Origin: Arthrobacter sp.
Lineage (GTDB): Bacteria > Actinomycetota > Actinomycetes > Actinomycetales > Micrococcaceae
NCBI RefSeq assembly: GCF_031179985.1
Contig: NZ_JAPSHJ010000034.1
Span: 1-40,316, forward strand
Direction: 5' to 3'
DNA: 40,316 nt
A model generated the notes under the pieces. The model had not been told where the DNA came from. It was given only the letters and a program-made list of their open reading frames with translations, and ran no database searches. A program made the translations under genes and the position numbers. Position 1 is the first letter of the stretch. Every line of letters starts with the position of its first letter. This document shows, piece after piece, positions 24,666 to 33,569 of this stretch.

Positions 24666-25828
24666 AAGACACCCTGAACGTTGCCATCACCGGTTGCGGG
24701 GTCATCGGCCGCACCCACGCCGCTGCGCTGCAGGAGTTTCCGCAGGCCAGGATCGTGGCGCTCGTAGACGCGATCCCGGCCGCGGCCGAATCCCTGGCGG
24801 ACTACATCGAGCACAGCGGCCAGCCCCGTCCCGGCGTTTATGCCACCCAGGCCGAGGCGTTCGCCGCCCGGGACGTCGACCTCGTTGCGCTCGCAACCCC
24901 GAGCGGGCTGCACATCCAGCAGGCCCTCGAGGTGCTCGCCGCCCGCAAACACGTGGTGATCGAAAAACCGCTCGACGTCGACCTGAGCCGAGCACAGGAG
25001 ATTGAGTCCGCCGTCGAGGCAGCAAGCCGCGACGGCGTTGTAGCTTCGGTCATCAGCCAGCACCGTTTCGATCAGGCAAGCATGGCTGTTTCCGAAGCGG
25101 TCGCCAAGGGCCGCTTCGGCACGTTGACCTCGGCCATCGCCTCCGTGGCCTGGTGGCGGAGCCAGGGTTACTACGATTCCGGCGACTGGCGCGGCACCTG
25201 GGCGATGGACGGCGGCGGAGCGCTGATGAACCAAGGCGTGCACACCGTCGACCTGCTGCTGTGGTTCATGGGCCGTCCCGTGGAGATCAACGCCCGGACA
25301 GCCCGCCTGGCCCATGACCGGATCGAGGTGGAGGACACCGCGGTGGCCACCATCACGTTCGAAAACGGGGGACTCGCCGTGCTCCACGCCACCACCGCTG
25401 CGTATCCGGGACTGACCGTACGCGTGCAGTTGATGGGTTCTGAGGGGTCCGCCGTGGTGGACAATGACCTCCTTGCCTACTTCCACGCCGCTGATGCGAG
25501 TGATGAAGCCTCCAGCATGGGACTGGCAGGCGGAGGTAACCAGGCGGCACAGGAACTGGCCAGCTACCCGGCTGAGGACTATGAGGCGAAGGATCCCACT
25601 GTGAACCCGGCAGGGCACGTCCGCCAGTACCGGGACATTCTCGGTGCCATCGAGGAAGGACGTGCGCCCGGGGTAACCGTTACCGATGCTGTCAACGCGC
25701 TGGCGGCAGTCCGGGCCGTCTATGTGTCGGCCACCCTGAACCAGCCCGTGCTCTTCGAGGATGTCCTGGGTGGAAAGTACAACGACCTCGTGGCCCAGAC
25801 CGGCACGGCGTCATCGGAAAGGGTCTGA
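24662..25828 (+). CDS. Gfo/Idh/MocA-family oxidoreductase
   Basis: A 388-residue NAD(P)-dependent sugar or polyol dehydrogenase. The Rossmann motif is GCGVIGRTH at the N terminus. The family EKP motif VVIEKPLDVDL supplies the catalytic lysine. The C-terminal alpha/beta domain has QHRFD and GGGALMNQGVHTVDLLLWFMG, carrying the conserved active-site His. Members oxidise specific sugar hydroxyls, often at C3, or inositol. It lies between two TIM-barrel isomerase-like genes, overlapping the first by 4 bases and ending 5 bases before the second. Such trios are known in inositol and 3-keto-glycoside metabolism. Confidence 0.9.
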   Translation: MKDTLNVAITGCGVIGRTHAAALQEFPQARIVALVDAIPAAAESLADYIEHSGQPRPGVYATQAEAFAARDVDLVALATPSGLHIQQALEVLAARKHVVIEKPLDVDLSRAQEIESAVEAASRDGVVASVISQHRFDQASMAVSEAVAKGRFGTLTSAIASVAWWRSQGYYDSGDWRGTWAMDGGGALMNQGVHTVDLLLWFMGRPVEINARTARLAHDRIEVEDTAVATITFENGGLAVLHATTAAYPGLTVRVQLMGSEGSAVVDNDLLAYFHAADASDEASSMGLAGGGNQAAQELASYPAEDYEAKDPTVNPAGHVRQYRDILGAIEEGRAPGVTVTDAVNALAAVRAVYVSATLNQPVLFEDVLGGKYNDLVAQTGTASSERV

Positions 25829-25833
25829 AGCCA

Positions 25834-26739
25834 ATGAAATTCTCAGTATTCACCGCCTCCACCCCGGACTGGACCCCGGCCGAGGCAGCTACAGTACTCT
25901 CGGCGCAAGGCTGGGACGGCGTCGAATGGCGGATCACGGACCAGGCCGAGGCTCCGGAGCCCGGCTTCTGGGCAGGAAACCGCTGTACCTGGCCGCTGAC
26001 AGGGCTGGAGGACAACCTCGGCGAGATTGCCCGCGTGACCTCCGACGCCGGACTGGAGTACTCGGGCCTCGGCGGCTATGCGCGGTGCGACAACCATGAC
26101 GACGTCGAACGCATGTTGTCGGCGACGGCCGCCCTGGGTGCCCGGCAGGTCCGCGTCAACGTCCTTCCGCTTGGAACCGCCGGACATGCAGCACAGCCAC
26201 CCACCGGCATCCCGTACCCGGAACTGTTTGCAAAGACCCGAGAGCATTACGAGTGGGTCGCGGAAAGGGCCGCGCATCACGGCGTCAAGGCCCTGGTGGA
26301 GCTCCACCATGGCACTGTGACCTCTTCCGCGTCGGCCGCCCGGCGCCTGCTCGAAGGCCTGGACCCCCGGCATGTAGGCGTCATCCACGACCTCGGAAAT
26401 CTCCTGATCGAGGGGTACGAAGTCCCGCTGCCGGGCTTCCAGCTGCTGGGGGAGTACCTGGCCCACATCCACGTCAAGAACACCCGCTGGACCCGCCGGG
26501 AGGCCAACGATGAATCCGGTGCTGCGGTTTGGGAGAACGAGTGGGCTCCGCTGCAGTCCGGGCAGGGGAGCGTGCTCCGGTATTTCCGCGCGCTCGCCGA
26601 ATTTGGCTATGACGGCTGGGTCACGGTGGAGGACTTCTCCACCGATCTGCCGCTCAATGAACGTACAGCCGGAAACCTCGATTACCTGCGCCGCACGGCA
26701 GCCCTGGCCGGGCTCACCGTCGGTGCCGGAGTCCGCTGA
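25834..26739 (+). CDS. Second TIM-barrel sugar isomerase/epimerase-like protein
   Basis: A 301-residue AP-endonuclease-2-fold protein, only distantly like the one at 23817. Metal-binding candidates are Glu in LVELHHG, the His-Asp pair in GVIHDLGN, His in HIHVKN and Glu in VTVEDFS, the classical four-ligand set. An unusual aromatic-rich loop (EPGFWAGNRCTWP) near residues 42-54 could line the substrate pocket. It is in the same operon as the oxidoreductase and is followed after 59 bases by uxaC. Two paralogous barrels suggest either two successive steps or a hetero-oligomer. Confidence 0.85.
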   Translation: MKFSVFTASTPDWTPAEAATVLSAQGWDGVEWRITDQAEAPEPGFWAGNRCTWPLTGLEDNLGEIARVTSDAGLEYSGLGGYARCDNHDDVERMLSATAALGARQVRVNVLPLGTAGHAAQPPTGIPYPELFAKTREHYEWVAERAAHHGVKALVELHHGTVTSSASAARRLLEGLDPRHVGVIHDLGNLLIEGYEVPLPGFQLLGEYLAHIHVKNTRWTRREANDESGAAVWENEWAPLQSGQGSVLRYFRALAEFGYDGWVTVEDFSTDLPLNERTAGNLDYLRRTAALAGLTVGAGVR

Positions 26740-26798
26740 ACCAGACCAGAACGGCCGCCGGACAGCTGCCGCTCCTGAACACCCGAAAGATATGAGCC

Positions 26799-28199
26799 AT
26801 GCCACAGCCGATAGCAGCCCACCCGGACCGACTTCTCCCCGCGGACCCAGGAGTGCGGCAGATAGCCCGCTCGTTGTTTTCCCGAGTGGAGAACCTGCCC
26901 ATCATTTCCCCGCACGGGCACGTGGACGCCGCCGTCATCGAACAGAACCTGGCGTTCCCGGATCCCGCAGCACTCCTGGTGACGCCGGACCATTACGTGA
27001 CGCGCCTGATCCATACGTCCGGAGTCCCGCTTGACCAGCTCGGGCTGGGGTCTTCAGCAGCCGGTTCCCGGCGGATCTGGCATGAGTTTTGCAAGGCATG
27101 GCCGCTCTTCGAAGGGACGGCCTCGGGATACTGGATCCGCCAGGAGTTCGAGCACGTGTTCGGCATCAGGGAGGAGCCCGCCGTGGAGACGGCGGACCAG
27201 ACCTACGATGCCATCTCCGCCAAGCTTGCAGAACCGGGGTTCCGTCCGAGGGAGCTTTTCAAGGAATTCAACATAGAGGTCCTCGCCACCACGGACGATC
27301 CCCTGGACAGCCTGGACAGCCACGCTGCCCTGGCGGCAGACGGCGCTTTTGCCGCCCGCGTGCTGCCCACGTTCCGCCCGGATGCCTACCTGAACATCGG
27401 GCACCCCCAGTGGCAGACGAACGTCGAAAGGCTGTTGGGGGCGGTGCCGGGGTCATCCGGCTATGCCGGTTACCTCGCGGCCCTGGCGGAACGACGGCGC
27501 TACTTCGTTGAGCGGGGCGCCGTCTCCGCCGATCACGGCGTGCATACACCGGCCACGCTCAAGCTGGACGACGCCGAGGCAGGTCGGATTTTCGAGCGGG
27601 CCCGCGCGGGAAAGGCCAGCGCTGAGGACCGGGAGGTGTTTGAAGCCCACATGCTGTACCAGATGGCCAGGATGTCTGTGGAGGACGGGCTGGTCATGAC
27701 CATCCATCCGGGCTCGTACCGGAACCACCATGACCCTACTTTCGAGGCCTTTGGCCCTGACGCCGGGCACGACATCCCCTTCGCCGTGAACTACACGGAA
27801 GCCATCCGCCCCCTGCTGCAGGACTTCGGTACAGCCAAGGACTTCCATCTGGTGCTGTTCACCCTGGATGAGACTGTGTTTTCACGGGAACTGGCGCCGC
27901 TGGCCGGCTTCTACCCGTCGGTCTATGTAGGCGCCCCCTGGTGGTTCCTTGACGCACCTGACGCAATGCTGCGTTTCCGCTCCGCTGTCACTGAGACGGC
28001 AGGCTTCTCCAGGTCCTCCGGTTTCATCGATGACACGCGGGCGTTCTGCTCCATCCCCGCCCGTCACGATACGTCCCGGAGGATCGAGTCCGCGTTCCTC
28101 GCCCGGCTCGTGGCTGAGCACCGGATCAGCGAGGAGCGTGCGCACGAACTCATCCTGGACATTGTGGATTCCTCCCCGCGAAGGGTCTTTAAACTATGA
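26799..28199 (+). CDS. uxaC: Uronate isomerase
   Basis: A 466-residue amidohydrolase-superfamily enzyme converting D-glucuronate to D-fructuronate (and D-galacturonate to D-tagaturonate). The N-terminal metal site is ISPHGHVDA. YWIRQEFEHVFGI, NIEVLATTDDPLDSL, MTIHPGSYRNH and the C-terminal FIDDTRAFCSIPARHD are characteristic blocks. The length matches E. coli UxaC (470). The 59-base gap in front is the largest inside the operon, but I see no terminator in it. It makes the entry step of the uronate pathway and passes product to the reductase overlapping its stop codon. Confidence 0.95.
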   Translation: MPQPIAAHPDRLLPADPGVRQIARSLFSRVENLPIISPHGHVDAAVIEQNLAFPDPAALLVTPDHYVTRLIHTSGVPLDQLGLGSSAAGSRRIWHEFCKAWPLFEGTASGYWIRQEFEHVFGIREEPAVETADQTYDAISAKLAEPGFRPRELFKEFNIEVLATTDDPLDSLDSHAALAADGAFAARVLPTFRPDAYLNIGHPQWQTNVERLLGAVPGSSGYAGYLAALAERRRYFVERGAVSADHGVHTPATLKLDDAEAGRIFERARAGKASAEDREVFEAHMLYQMARMSVEDGLVMTIHPGSYRNHHDPTFEAFGPDAGHDIPFAVNYTEAIRPLLQDFGTAKDFHLVLFTLDETVFSRELAPLAGFYPSVYVGAPWWFLDAPDAMLRFRSAVTETAGFSRSSGFIDDTRAFCSIPARHDTSRRIESAFLARLVAEHRISEERAHELILDIVDSSPRRVFKL

Positions 28200-29638
28200 G
28201 CAGGAACCCGCCTGCGCTGGACCGGACGCTCCGATCCTTCCCCAAAGCGCCGGTCCGGATCGTGCACCTCGGGCTCGGCGCCTTCCACCGCTCCCATCAG
28301 GCCTGGTACACGCAGCATTCGCGGGATGCTGCTGAGTGGGGGATCGCAGCCTTCACCGGCAGGCGGCCGGATGCTGCCGACGCGCTCACGCAGCAGGATG
28401 GCTTGTACACGCTGATTGAGCGATCCGGACGGGACGACACCTTTGAGGTGATCGGCAGTATCGTCGAGGCCGTGGACGGCGCAGACATCGGACGTCTCTG
28501 CGAGCTGGTCTCTGCGAAGGAGACGTCCGTGGTCACCCTGACCATCACTGAGGCCGCTTACGGCCTGGCCGCTGACGGCAGTTTCGACGCCGGATCGCCC
28601 GGTGCGGCGGGGGATGTCGCCCGGCTGCGAGGTGGAGCCGGTGCGGTAGGCACCGGCACGCCGACGACGCCGCTGGGCCGGCTGGTCTTGGCCTTGGCCG
28701 CCCGCAGGGACGCCGGAGCGGGACCACTCGCCGTCGTGAGTTGCGACAACTTATCGCGTAACGGCGAGGTGGCCCGCCATGCTGTTCTTGGTATGGCGGA
28801 AGCGTGGAACGCGGGGGTCGCGGCCTGGATCGGGCAGAACGTAAGTTTTGTGAGTACGTCAGTTGACCGGATCACGCCGCGGACCACGCCGGCGGACATC
28901 GCCGAGGTTGAGGAGAGCTGCGGCTACTGCGACAACTCTCCCGTGGTGGCTGAACCTTTCCGGAACTGGGTGCTGAGTGGGGAGTTTCCGGCGGGCCGCC
29001 CGCGCTGGGAGGATGCCGGTGCCGTTGTGGTGGATGACATTGAGCCCTATGAGAACCGCAAGCTGTGGCTCCTGAACGGCGCGCATTCGCTGTTGGCCTA
29101 TGCCGGGCAACTCCGTGGCCACACGACGGTGTCGGAAGCGCTCAACGACAGGCTCTGCAGGGAGGCCATGGAGCTGTTTTGGGATGAGGCGGCCGCGCAC
29201 CTGGACGGTGAAGACCTTCACATCCCCGAATACCGCCAGGCGCTGCGCGAAAGGTTCGGCAATGCCCGCATTGCCCACCACCTCTCCCAGATCGCTGTGG
29301 ATGGCACCACCAAACTCCGGATGAGGGCCCTTCCCGTCCTGGCCGCGGAAAGAGCCCAGGGCCGTTCGGGTGCCGGCAGTGCCCTGATGCTGGCTGCCTG
29401 GGTTGACTACCTCGCCCAGGAACATGAGCCGCAGGATCCGCAGGCATCGGCTCTGAGCGCAGCCAACGGGTTAGAAGGACAGGACCGGGTGGCAGCCCTC
29501 CTGAGCCTCGTCAGCCCGCAACTTGCCGATAACCCTCGGATCGTGTCTCTCGTGGCCGGCCTTTGCGGGGCCTTCGCCGCCGAGGCAAGGTTCACCCCCA
29601 GTCTCACCCCGCAACAGACCTCCGGAAGGAACAGCTGA
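28196..29638 (+). CDS. Mannitol dehydrogenase-family D-fructuronate reductase
   Basis: A 480-residue NAD-dependent polyol dehydrogenase. The N-terminal dinucleotide-binding region is [21 protein letters not shown]. The catalytic segment is [16 protein letters not shown] with the family Lys and His. Length is that of UxuB/UxaB/mannitol dehydrogenases (about 480-490). Its position between uronate isomerase and D-mannonate dehydratase identifies it as the fructuronate to mannonate step. It starts within the uxaC stop (ATGA). Context supports uxuB over uxaB, because the next enzyme takes mannonate and no altronate dehydratase is present. Confidence 0.9.
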   Translation: MSRNPPALDRTLRSFPKAPVRIVHLGLGAFHRSHQAWYTQHSRDAAEWGIAAFTGRRPDAADALTQQDGLYTLIERSGRDDTFEVIGSIVEAVDGADIGRLCELVSAKETSVVTLTITEAAYGLAADGSFDAGSPGAAGDVARLRGGAGAVGTGTPTTPLGRLVLALAARRDAGAGPLAVVSCDNLSRNGEVARHAVLGMAEAWNAGVAAWIGQNVSFVSTSVDRITPRTTPADIAEVEESCGYCDNSPVVAEPFRNWVLSGEFPAGRPRWEDAGAVVVDDIEPYENRKLWLLNGAHSLLAYAGQLRGHTTVSEALNDRLCREAMELFWDEAAAHLDGEDLHIPEYRQALRERFGNARIAHHLSQIAVDGTTKLRMRALPVLAAERAQGRSGAGSALMLAAWVDYLAQEHEPQDPQASALSAANGLEGQDRVAALLSLVSPQLADNPRIVSLVAGLCGAFAAEARFTPSLTPQQTSGRNS

Positions 29639-29642
29639 AATT

Positions 29643-30872
29643 ATGAAAATCGTCGCAGCAGAAGTTTTTGTCACCAGCCCGTCCCGTAATTTCGTGACTC
29701 TCAGGATCACCACTGAGGACGGCGTCACGGGCATCGGCGACGCCACGCTCAACGGCCGGGAACTGGCCGTCGCCGCCTACCTCAAGGAGCATGTTGCGCA
29801 GTTGCTGATCGGCAAGGATCCGCAGCGGATCGAGGACACCTGGCAGTTCCTTTACCGCTCTGCTTACTGGCGCCGAGGGCCGGTGACCATGGCGGCGATT
29901 GCCGCCGTCGACATGGCGCTGTGGGACATCAAGGGCAAGATGGCCGGCATGCCGGTGTACCAGCTGCTCGGTGGTGCGTCACGCAACGGGCTGCGCGCCT
30001 ACGGCCACGCCTCCGGCATGGACCTTCCCTCGCTCTTCGACTCCGTCCGCGAGCACCTGGAACTGGGCTACAAATCCGTCCGCATCCAGACCGCGGTGCC
30101 CTCGCTGAAGTCCATCTATGGCGTCGCCTCCCAGGTGCAGGCCACCGGCGAACGCTACGACTACGAGCCGGCCGGCCGGGGAGCCTTCCCCTTGGAGGAG
30201 GACTGGGACACCCGGGCGTACCTGCGCCACCTGCCCACCGTCTTCGAAGCTGTCCGGAACGAATTCGGCCCGGAGCTGCCGCTGCTGCACGATGGCCACC
30301 ACCGCATGACCCCCATCCAGGCCGCAAAGCTCGGCAAGGCCTTGGAGCCGTATGACCTGTTCTGGCTTGAGGACTGCACCCCCGCCGAGAACCAGGAGGC
30401 GCTGCGCCTGGTCCGGCAGCACACCACCACCCCGCTGGCCATCGGGGAAATCTTCAACACCGTGTACGACTTCCAGACCATCATCAAGGAACAGCTGATC
30501 GACTATGTGCGGGCAGCCTCAACGCACTTCGGCGGTATCTCCCCGTTGAAGAAGGTCATGGATTTCGCCGCGCAGTACCAGATCAAGTCAGGCTTCCACG
30601 GCCCTACCGACATTTCCCCGGTCGGTTTCGCCGCCCAGCTGCACGTAGGCCTTGCCATCCACAACTACGGTATCCAGGAATACATGCAGCACTCGCCGCA
30701 GACCAACAGCGTGTTCGAGCAATCTATGACGTTCGTGGACGGCTACCTCCACCCGGGCGACAAGCCGGGCATCGGCGTCGAGTTCAACGAGGAAGCAGCC
30801 GCGGCGTTCCCGTACCAGCAGGCCTACCTGCCTTACAACCGCCTCGTCGACGGCACTGTCCATGACTGGTGA
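29643..30872 (+). CDS. manD: D-mannonate dehydratase, enolase superfamily (ManD/RspA type)
   Basis: A 409-residue enzyme that dehydrates D-mannonate to 2-keto-3-deoxy-D-gluconate. Mg ligands are Asp in LLHDGHHR, Glu in FWLEDCTP and Glu in AIGEIFN. The His of the HDGHHR motif is the mannonate-type acid/base. The closing GVEFNEEAA...DGTVHDW has the C-terminal Trp typical of ManD. The frame is open back to 29523 within the reductase, but ATG 29643 matches the family N terminus [10 protein letters not shown]. It replaces the unrelated UxuA of E. coli. It overlaps the gluconokinase gene by 11 bases. Confidence 0.94.
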   Translation: MKIVAAEVFVTSPSRNFVTLRITTEDGVTGIGDATLNGRELAVAAYLKEHVAQLLIGKDPQRIEDTWQFLYRSAYWRRGPVTMAAIAAVDMALWDIKGKMAGMPVYQLLGGASRNGLRAYGHASGMDLPSLFDSVREHLELGYKSVRIQTAVPSLKSIYGVASQVQATGERYDYEPAGRGAFPLEEDWDTRAYLRHLPTVFEAVRNEFGPELPLLHDGHHRMTPIQAAKLGKALEPYDLFWLEDCTPAENQEALRLVRQHTTTPLAIGEIFNTVYDFQTIIKEQLIDYVRAASTHFGGISPLKKVMDFAAQYQIKSGFHGPTDISPVGFAAQLHVGLAIHNYGIQEYMQHSPQTNSVFEQSMTFVDGYLHPGDKPGIGVEFNEEAAAAFPYQQAYLPYNRLVDGTVHDW

Positions 30873-31410
30873 GGCGGCGCTGCCGGTGGCTTGCAGTTCC
30901 GGCATTGTGGTGATGGGCGTGTGCGGTTGCGGGAAGACCACTATCGGTAACCTGGTGGCACGCCAACTCGGGATGCCCTTCCTCGACGGCGATTCGCTCC
31001 ACCCCGTGGAGAACGTCGCGAAGATGGCCGAGGGGAGGCCGTTGACCGATGCGGACCGCTGGCCGTGGCTCGCCGTCATAGGGACCGAACTGGCCGAGGC
31101 GGGACCGCGGGGCCTGGTGCTTGCCTGCTCGGCACTGAAACGCAGCTACCGTGATGCCATCCGCGCCAACGCCCCGCAGACCGTCTTCCTGCACCTGGAC
31201 GGAGCCAGAGAGGTCCTCGCCTCACGCCTGGAAGACCGCCGCGGCCACTTCATGCCGGCAACGCTGCTCGAGTCCCAACTGGCAACGCTCGAGCCACTTG
31301 CACCGGACGAACCCGGCGTCGTGGTGGATATCGCAGCTTCGGCTGACGAGGTAGTAGCGGAGGCGCTGGCAGGGCTGTCCAAGGCAGGGGCACTGACGCG
31401 CAGCCACTAA
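30862..31410 (+). CDS. gntK: Gluconokinase (GntK family)
   Basis: A 182-residue kinase. P-loop GVCGCGKT at 19-27. [31 protein letters not shown] is the gluconate kinase signature, and [14 protein letters not shown] and [17 protein letters not shown] complete the family pattern. It phosphorylates D-gluconate to 6-phosphogluconate. The start overlaps the manD end by 11 bases, so it is co-transcribed with the uronate genes. A gluconokinase, rather than the PfkB-family KDG kinase, at this position is unexpected. Either the imported compound also yields gluconate, or the enzyme has another substrate. Confidence 0.92.
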   Translation: MTGEAALPVACSSGIVVMGVCGCGKTTIGNLVARQLGMPFLDGDSLHPVENVAKMAEGRPLTDADRWPWLAVIGTELAEAGPRGLVLACSALKRSYRDAIRANAPQTVFLHLDGAREVLASRLEDRRGHFMPATLLESQLATLEPLAPDEPGVVVDIAASADEVVAEALAGLSKAGALTRSH

Positions 31411-31413
31411 ACT
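31408..31413 (+). promoter_or_regulatory. -10 box overlapping the gntK stop codon, leaderless pyrE
   Basis: TAAACT begins in the gntK stop codon and ends 7 bases before the pyrE ATG. No Shine-Dalgarno sequence is present. This could give pyrE its own leaderless transcript despite the 10-base gap to gntK. The -35 is not convincing. Confidence 0.4.
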
Positions 31414-31420
31414 GGAACCC

Positions 31421-32005
31421 ATGACTTCCACCCCTGACTTTGCAGCTGACGCTTCCGCTGCCCGCGCCCGCCTGCTGGAACTGATCAAGGAACTCGCCGT
31501 AGTCCGCGGGAAGGTGATCCTCTCCAGCGGTGCCGAGGCCGATTACTACATCGACCTTCGGCGCATCACTCTGCACCACGAAGCGTCGAAGCTGGTGGGT
31601 CAGGTCATGCTTTCCCTCGTTGACGACGCCGGTATCGACTTTGAGTGCGCCGGTGGGCTCACCATGGGGGCAGATCCTGTAGGCACGGCTGTTATGCATG
31701 CGGCTTCCGATGCTGGCCGTACTGTTGATGCGTTTGTGGTCCGGAAAGCGCAGAAATCCTATGGGATGGGACGCCAGGTCGAAGGCCCCTCAGTCGAAGG
31801 CCGCAAGGTTCTCGTACTGGAGGACACCTCAACCACCGGAGGCTCAGCCCTGACCGCAGTCGAGGGCGTCCGCAAAGCCGGCGGCAATGTAGTGGCCGTA
31901 GCCGTCATCGTGGACCGGGACACCGGTGCCAAAGAGAAGATTGAAGCCGAAACAGGAGTCCCGTACCTCTTCGCCTTCGGCAAGGATGAACTCGGCCTCA
32001 GCTAG
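31421..32005 (+). CDS. pyrE: Orotate phosphoribosyltransferase
   Basis: A 194-residue enzyme of de novo pyrimidine synthesis, joining orotate and PRPP to OMP. The PRPP-binding motif is VLVLEDTSTTGGSAL (about 130-144). The orotate/N-terminal block is LSSGAEADYYIDLRRITL, and the flexible catalytic loop is VRKAQKSYGMGRQVEG. It follows the gluconokinase gene after 10 bases, yet belongs functionally to nucleotide synthesis, so its placement reflects the edge of the inserted or neighbouring uronate locus. A -10 box overlapping the gntK stop suggests independent transcription. Confidence 0.94.
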   Translation: MTSTPDFAADASAARARLLELIKELAVVRGKVILSSGAEADYYIDLRRITLHHEASKLVGQVMLSLVDDAGIDFECAGGLTMGADPVGTAVMHAASDAGRTVDAFVVRKAQKSYGMGRQVEGPSVEGRKVLVLEDTSTTGGSALTAVEGVRKAGGNVVAVAVIVDRDTGAKEKIEAETGVPYLFAFGKDELGLS

Positions 32006-32089
32006 CACTTGCGTGTGGACGGCACTTCGACAGTGACCTATCATTTGCCTATCCACACGTCAGTACCCTTGCCTTTGGAGAACCGTGCC

Positions 32090-32848
32090 ATGCTCCCGCC
32101 AGAAAAAGCCTTGACCACCGTTGATCAGATCCAGAACCTTATTCTGGAGAGCGCTGACTTCGAGGATTTCCTGAACGAACTGGCACGGTTCTCAGCTCAC
32201 CAAATGGCCGGCGATGGCGACGACGCGCTCTGCGGAATCACCCTCCTGCGGAACCGTAAGGCCGCCACCATAGGCTGGAGCAGTGATTCTGCCCGTGAGG
32301 TGGATGAGATCCAGTATTCCCTGTCCCAGGGACCATGCCTGACGGCTGCGGAGGAAGAGCGGGAAGTCCACGTTCCTGACCTGTTTGAAGAGGACAGGTG
32401 GGGCCCGGACTATGCAAACGCGGTCGCTGCCCATGGTCTGCGCTCCGTGTTGTCGCTTCCGTTCCATCTCCAGGGTGATGCCAAGGCCGCCCTGAACCTG
32501 TACTCGGATGCTCCGAACAAGTTCGATGAGAAGGCCGCGGCGAAGGCCCGGGGCTATACGCGCGAGATTTCCCAGGCCCTCCGGCTCGCTGTGCGTTTCT
32601 CCCTTCACGCAGACAGTGCCACCAATCTTCGCGCCACTCTGGAATCACGGACCACCATCGATATCGCCATAGGAATCGTGATGGCACAGAACCGCTGCAG
32701 CCAGGATTCGGCAGCGAGGATCCTCACGGATGCCTCGAGCAACAGCAACGTCAAACTCCGGGATATCGCAAAGTCACTTGTGGAATCGGTAGGCGGAGGG
32801 GCGACCCGAACCCACTACCAGGAGCCGGATAAAAGCCAGGCCGGCTGA
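32090..32848 (+). CDS. GAF-ANTAR domain regulator
   Basis: A 252-residue cytosolic regulator. A GAF sensory domain covers about residues 15-170 (GITLLRNRKAATIGWSSDS; QGPCLTAAEEEREVHVPDL; LRSVLSLPFHLQG). The C-terminal ANTAR domain is at about 188-240: TTIDIAIGIVMAQNRCSQDSA, then DASSNSNVKLRDIAKSLV, a three-helix RNA-binding module that antiterminates by stabilising twin hexaloop hairpins. ATG 32090 is preferred over 32009 because TTGGAG lies nine bases ahead and the leading residues are not conserved. The signal and RNA target are unknown. Its stop codon lies in the loop of an intrinsic terminator. Confidence 0.88.
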   Translation: MLPPEKALTTVDQIQNLILESADFEDFLNELARFSAHQMAGDGDDALCGITLLRNRKAATIGWSSDSAREVDEIQYSLSQGPCLTAAEEEREVHVPDLFEEDRWGPDYANAVAAHGLRSVLSLPFHLQGDAKAALNLYSDAPNKFDEKAAAKARGYTREISQALRLAVRFSLHADSATNLRATLESRTTIDIAIGIVMAQNRCSQDSAARILTDASSNSNVKLRDIAKSLVESVGGGATRTHYQEPDKSQAG

Positions 32849-32857
32849 AGGCTTTTT
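32831..32857 (+). terminator. Intrinsic terminator with the stop codon in its loop
   Basis: AAAAGCC (32831-32837) pairs with GGCTTTT (32850-32856), followed by one more T. The loop contains the TGA of the GAF-ANTAR gene. The A/T-ended stem gives the U-tract. Confidence 0.65.
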
Positions 32858-32870
32858 GGAACCCTGCGGC

Positions 32871-32899
32871 TTGTAGTAACTCTTCAGGCGGGATAAGCT
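32871..32899 (+). promoter_or_regulatory. Weak promoter candidate before the STAS-like gene
   Basis: TTGTAG (32871-32876) and TAAGCT (32894-32899), separated by 17 bases, lie 48 bases before the start of the next gene. The -10 is poor, so confidence is low. Confidence 0.35.
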
Positions 32900-32946
32900 G
32901 ACCACGGTTGAGCCGTCGGCCATAGAAATCCATTCTTGGAGTACCT

Positions 32947-33495
32947 ATGGACCGCAAGTTGCAAGCCCTCGTTAAACTCGACGTCGTTTCTGACGTTGTC
33001 CGGATCGACGTCCGGGGTAACCTCACACAGGATTCCCGCCCGGGCCTGGTGCACGTCATCCGCAGAATCCGCCGCATGGGCATCAAGTCACACATCCGTG
33101 TTGACCTTTTCCGCGCCACGCACGTTGAATCCGCCGCTCTCGCAGGCCTCCGCAACGACCTCAATGCCATTGACGGGCGCGCCACTGGCGTGTCCCTCGA
33201 ATTGATCCAGCGCGGCCCGGATTCCCACCAAGACAGTGACAATGACGCGCAGGCGCTTGAATTTACAGGAGAATTCTTGGCTTCCATCGATCCCTCAGGT
33301 TCCCATCCGCTGGCCAAGTACTCTGATGACGAGTTGCTCGCTGCCAGTGATTCCGTGTTCGGTATGCTGGACGATCCCGCAGCCGTGACCGGATCTGAGC
33401 TGCTGGCGCAGTACGAGGCCATCGGCATGGAGATTGAACGGCGCCAAAGCACCCCCTCGGAGAGGGCATCCGAAGGTAAATCCCTCATCGAGTAA
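32947..33495 (+). CDS. Conserved hypothetical protein, N-terminal STAS-like domain
   Basis: A 182-residue soluble protein starting at ATG 32947 with TTGGAG six bases upstream. Residues 1-85 look like a STAS (anti-sigma-antagonist) fold: a beta-strand pair (VVSDVVRIDVRGNLTQ), a helix, then a strand and helix (IRVDLFRATHVESAALAGLRNDL). I do not see the conserved phosphorylatable Ser context, so it may not be a true anti-anti-sigma factor. The C-terminal half is acidic and helical (HPLAKYSDDELLAASDS; SELLAQYEAIGMEIERRQ). Neighbouring the GAF-ANTAR regulator suggests a signalling role. I do not recognise a specific gene. Confidence 0.65.
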   Translation: MDRKLQALVKLDVVSDVVRIDVRGNLTQDSRPGLVHVIRRIRRMGIKSHIRVDLFRATHVESAALAGLRNDLNAIDGRATGVSLELIQRGPDSHQDSDNDAQALEFTGEFLASIDPSGSHPLAKYSDDELLAASDSVFGMLDDPAAVTGSELLAQYEAIGMEIERRQSTPSERASEGKSLIE

Positions 33496-33569
33496 TTCGT
33501 GCTCCCGCCGCTCCGCCGCCCCGTCCTGGGAATTGCACCAGACAGGCCACGTGTGGATACGGTAGGAGT

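Noticed and set aside
24569..25618. Long minus-strand open frame opposite the Gfo/Idh/MocA gene
   Set aside because: No recognisable protein, no ribosome-binding site, and it overlaps a clear oxidoreductase on the other strand.
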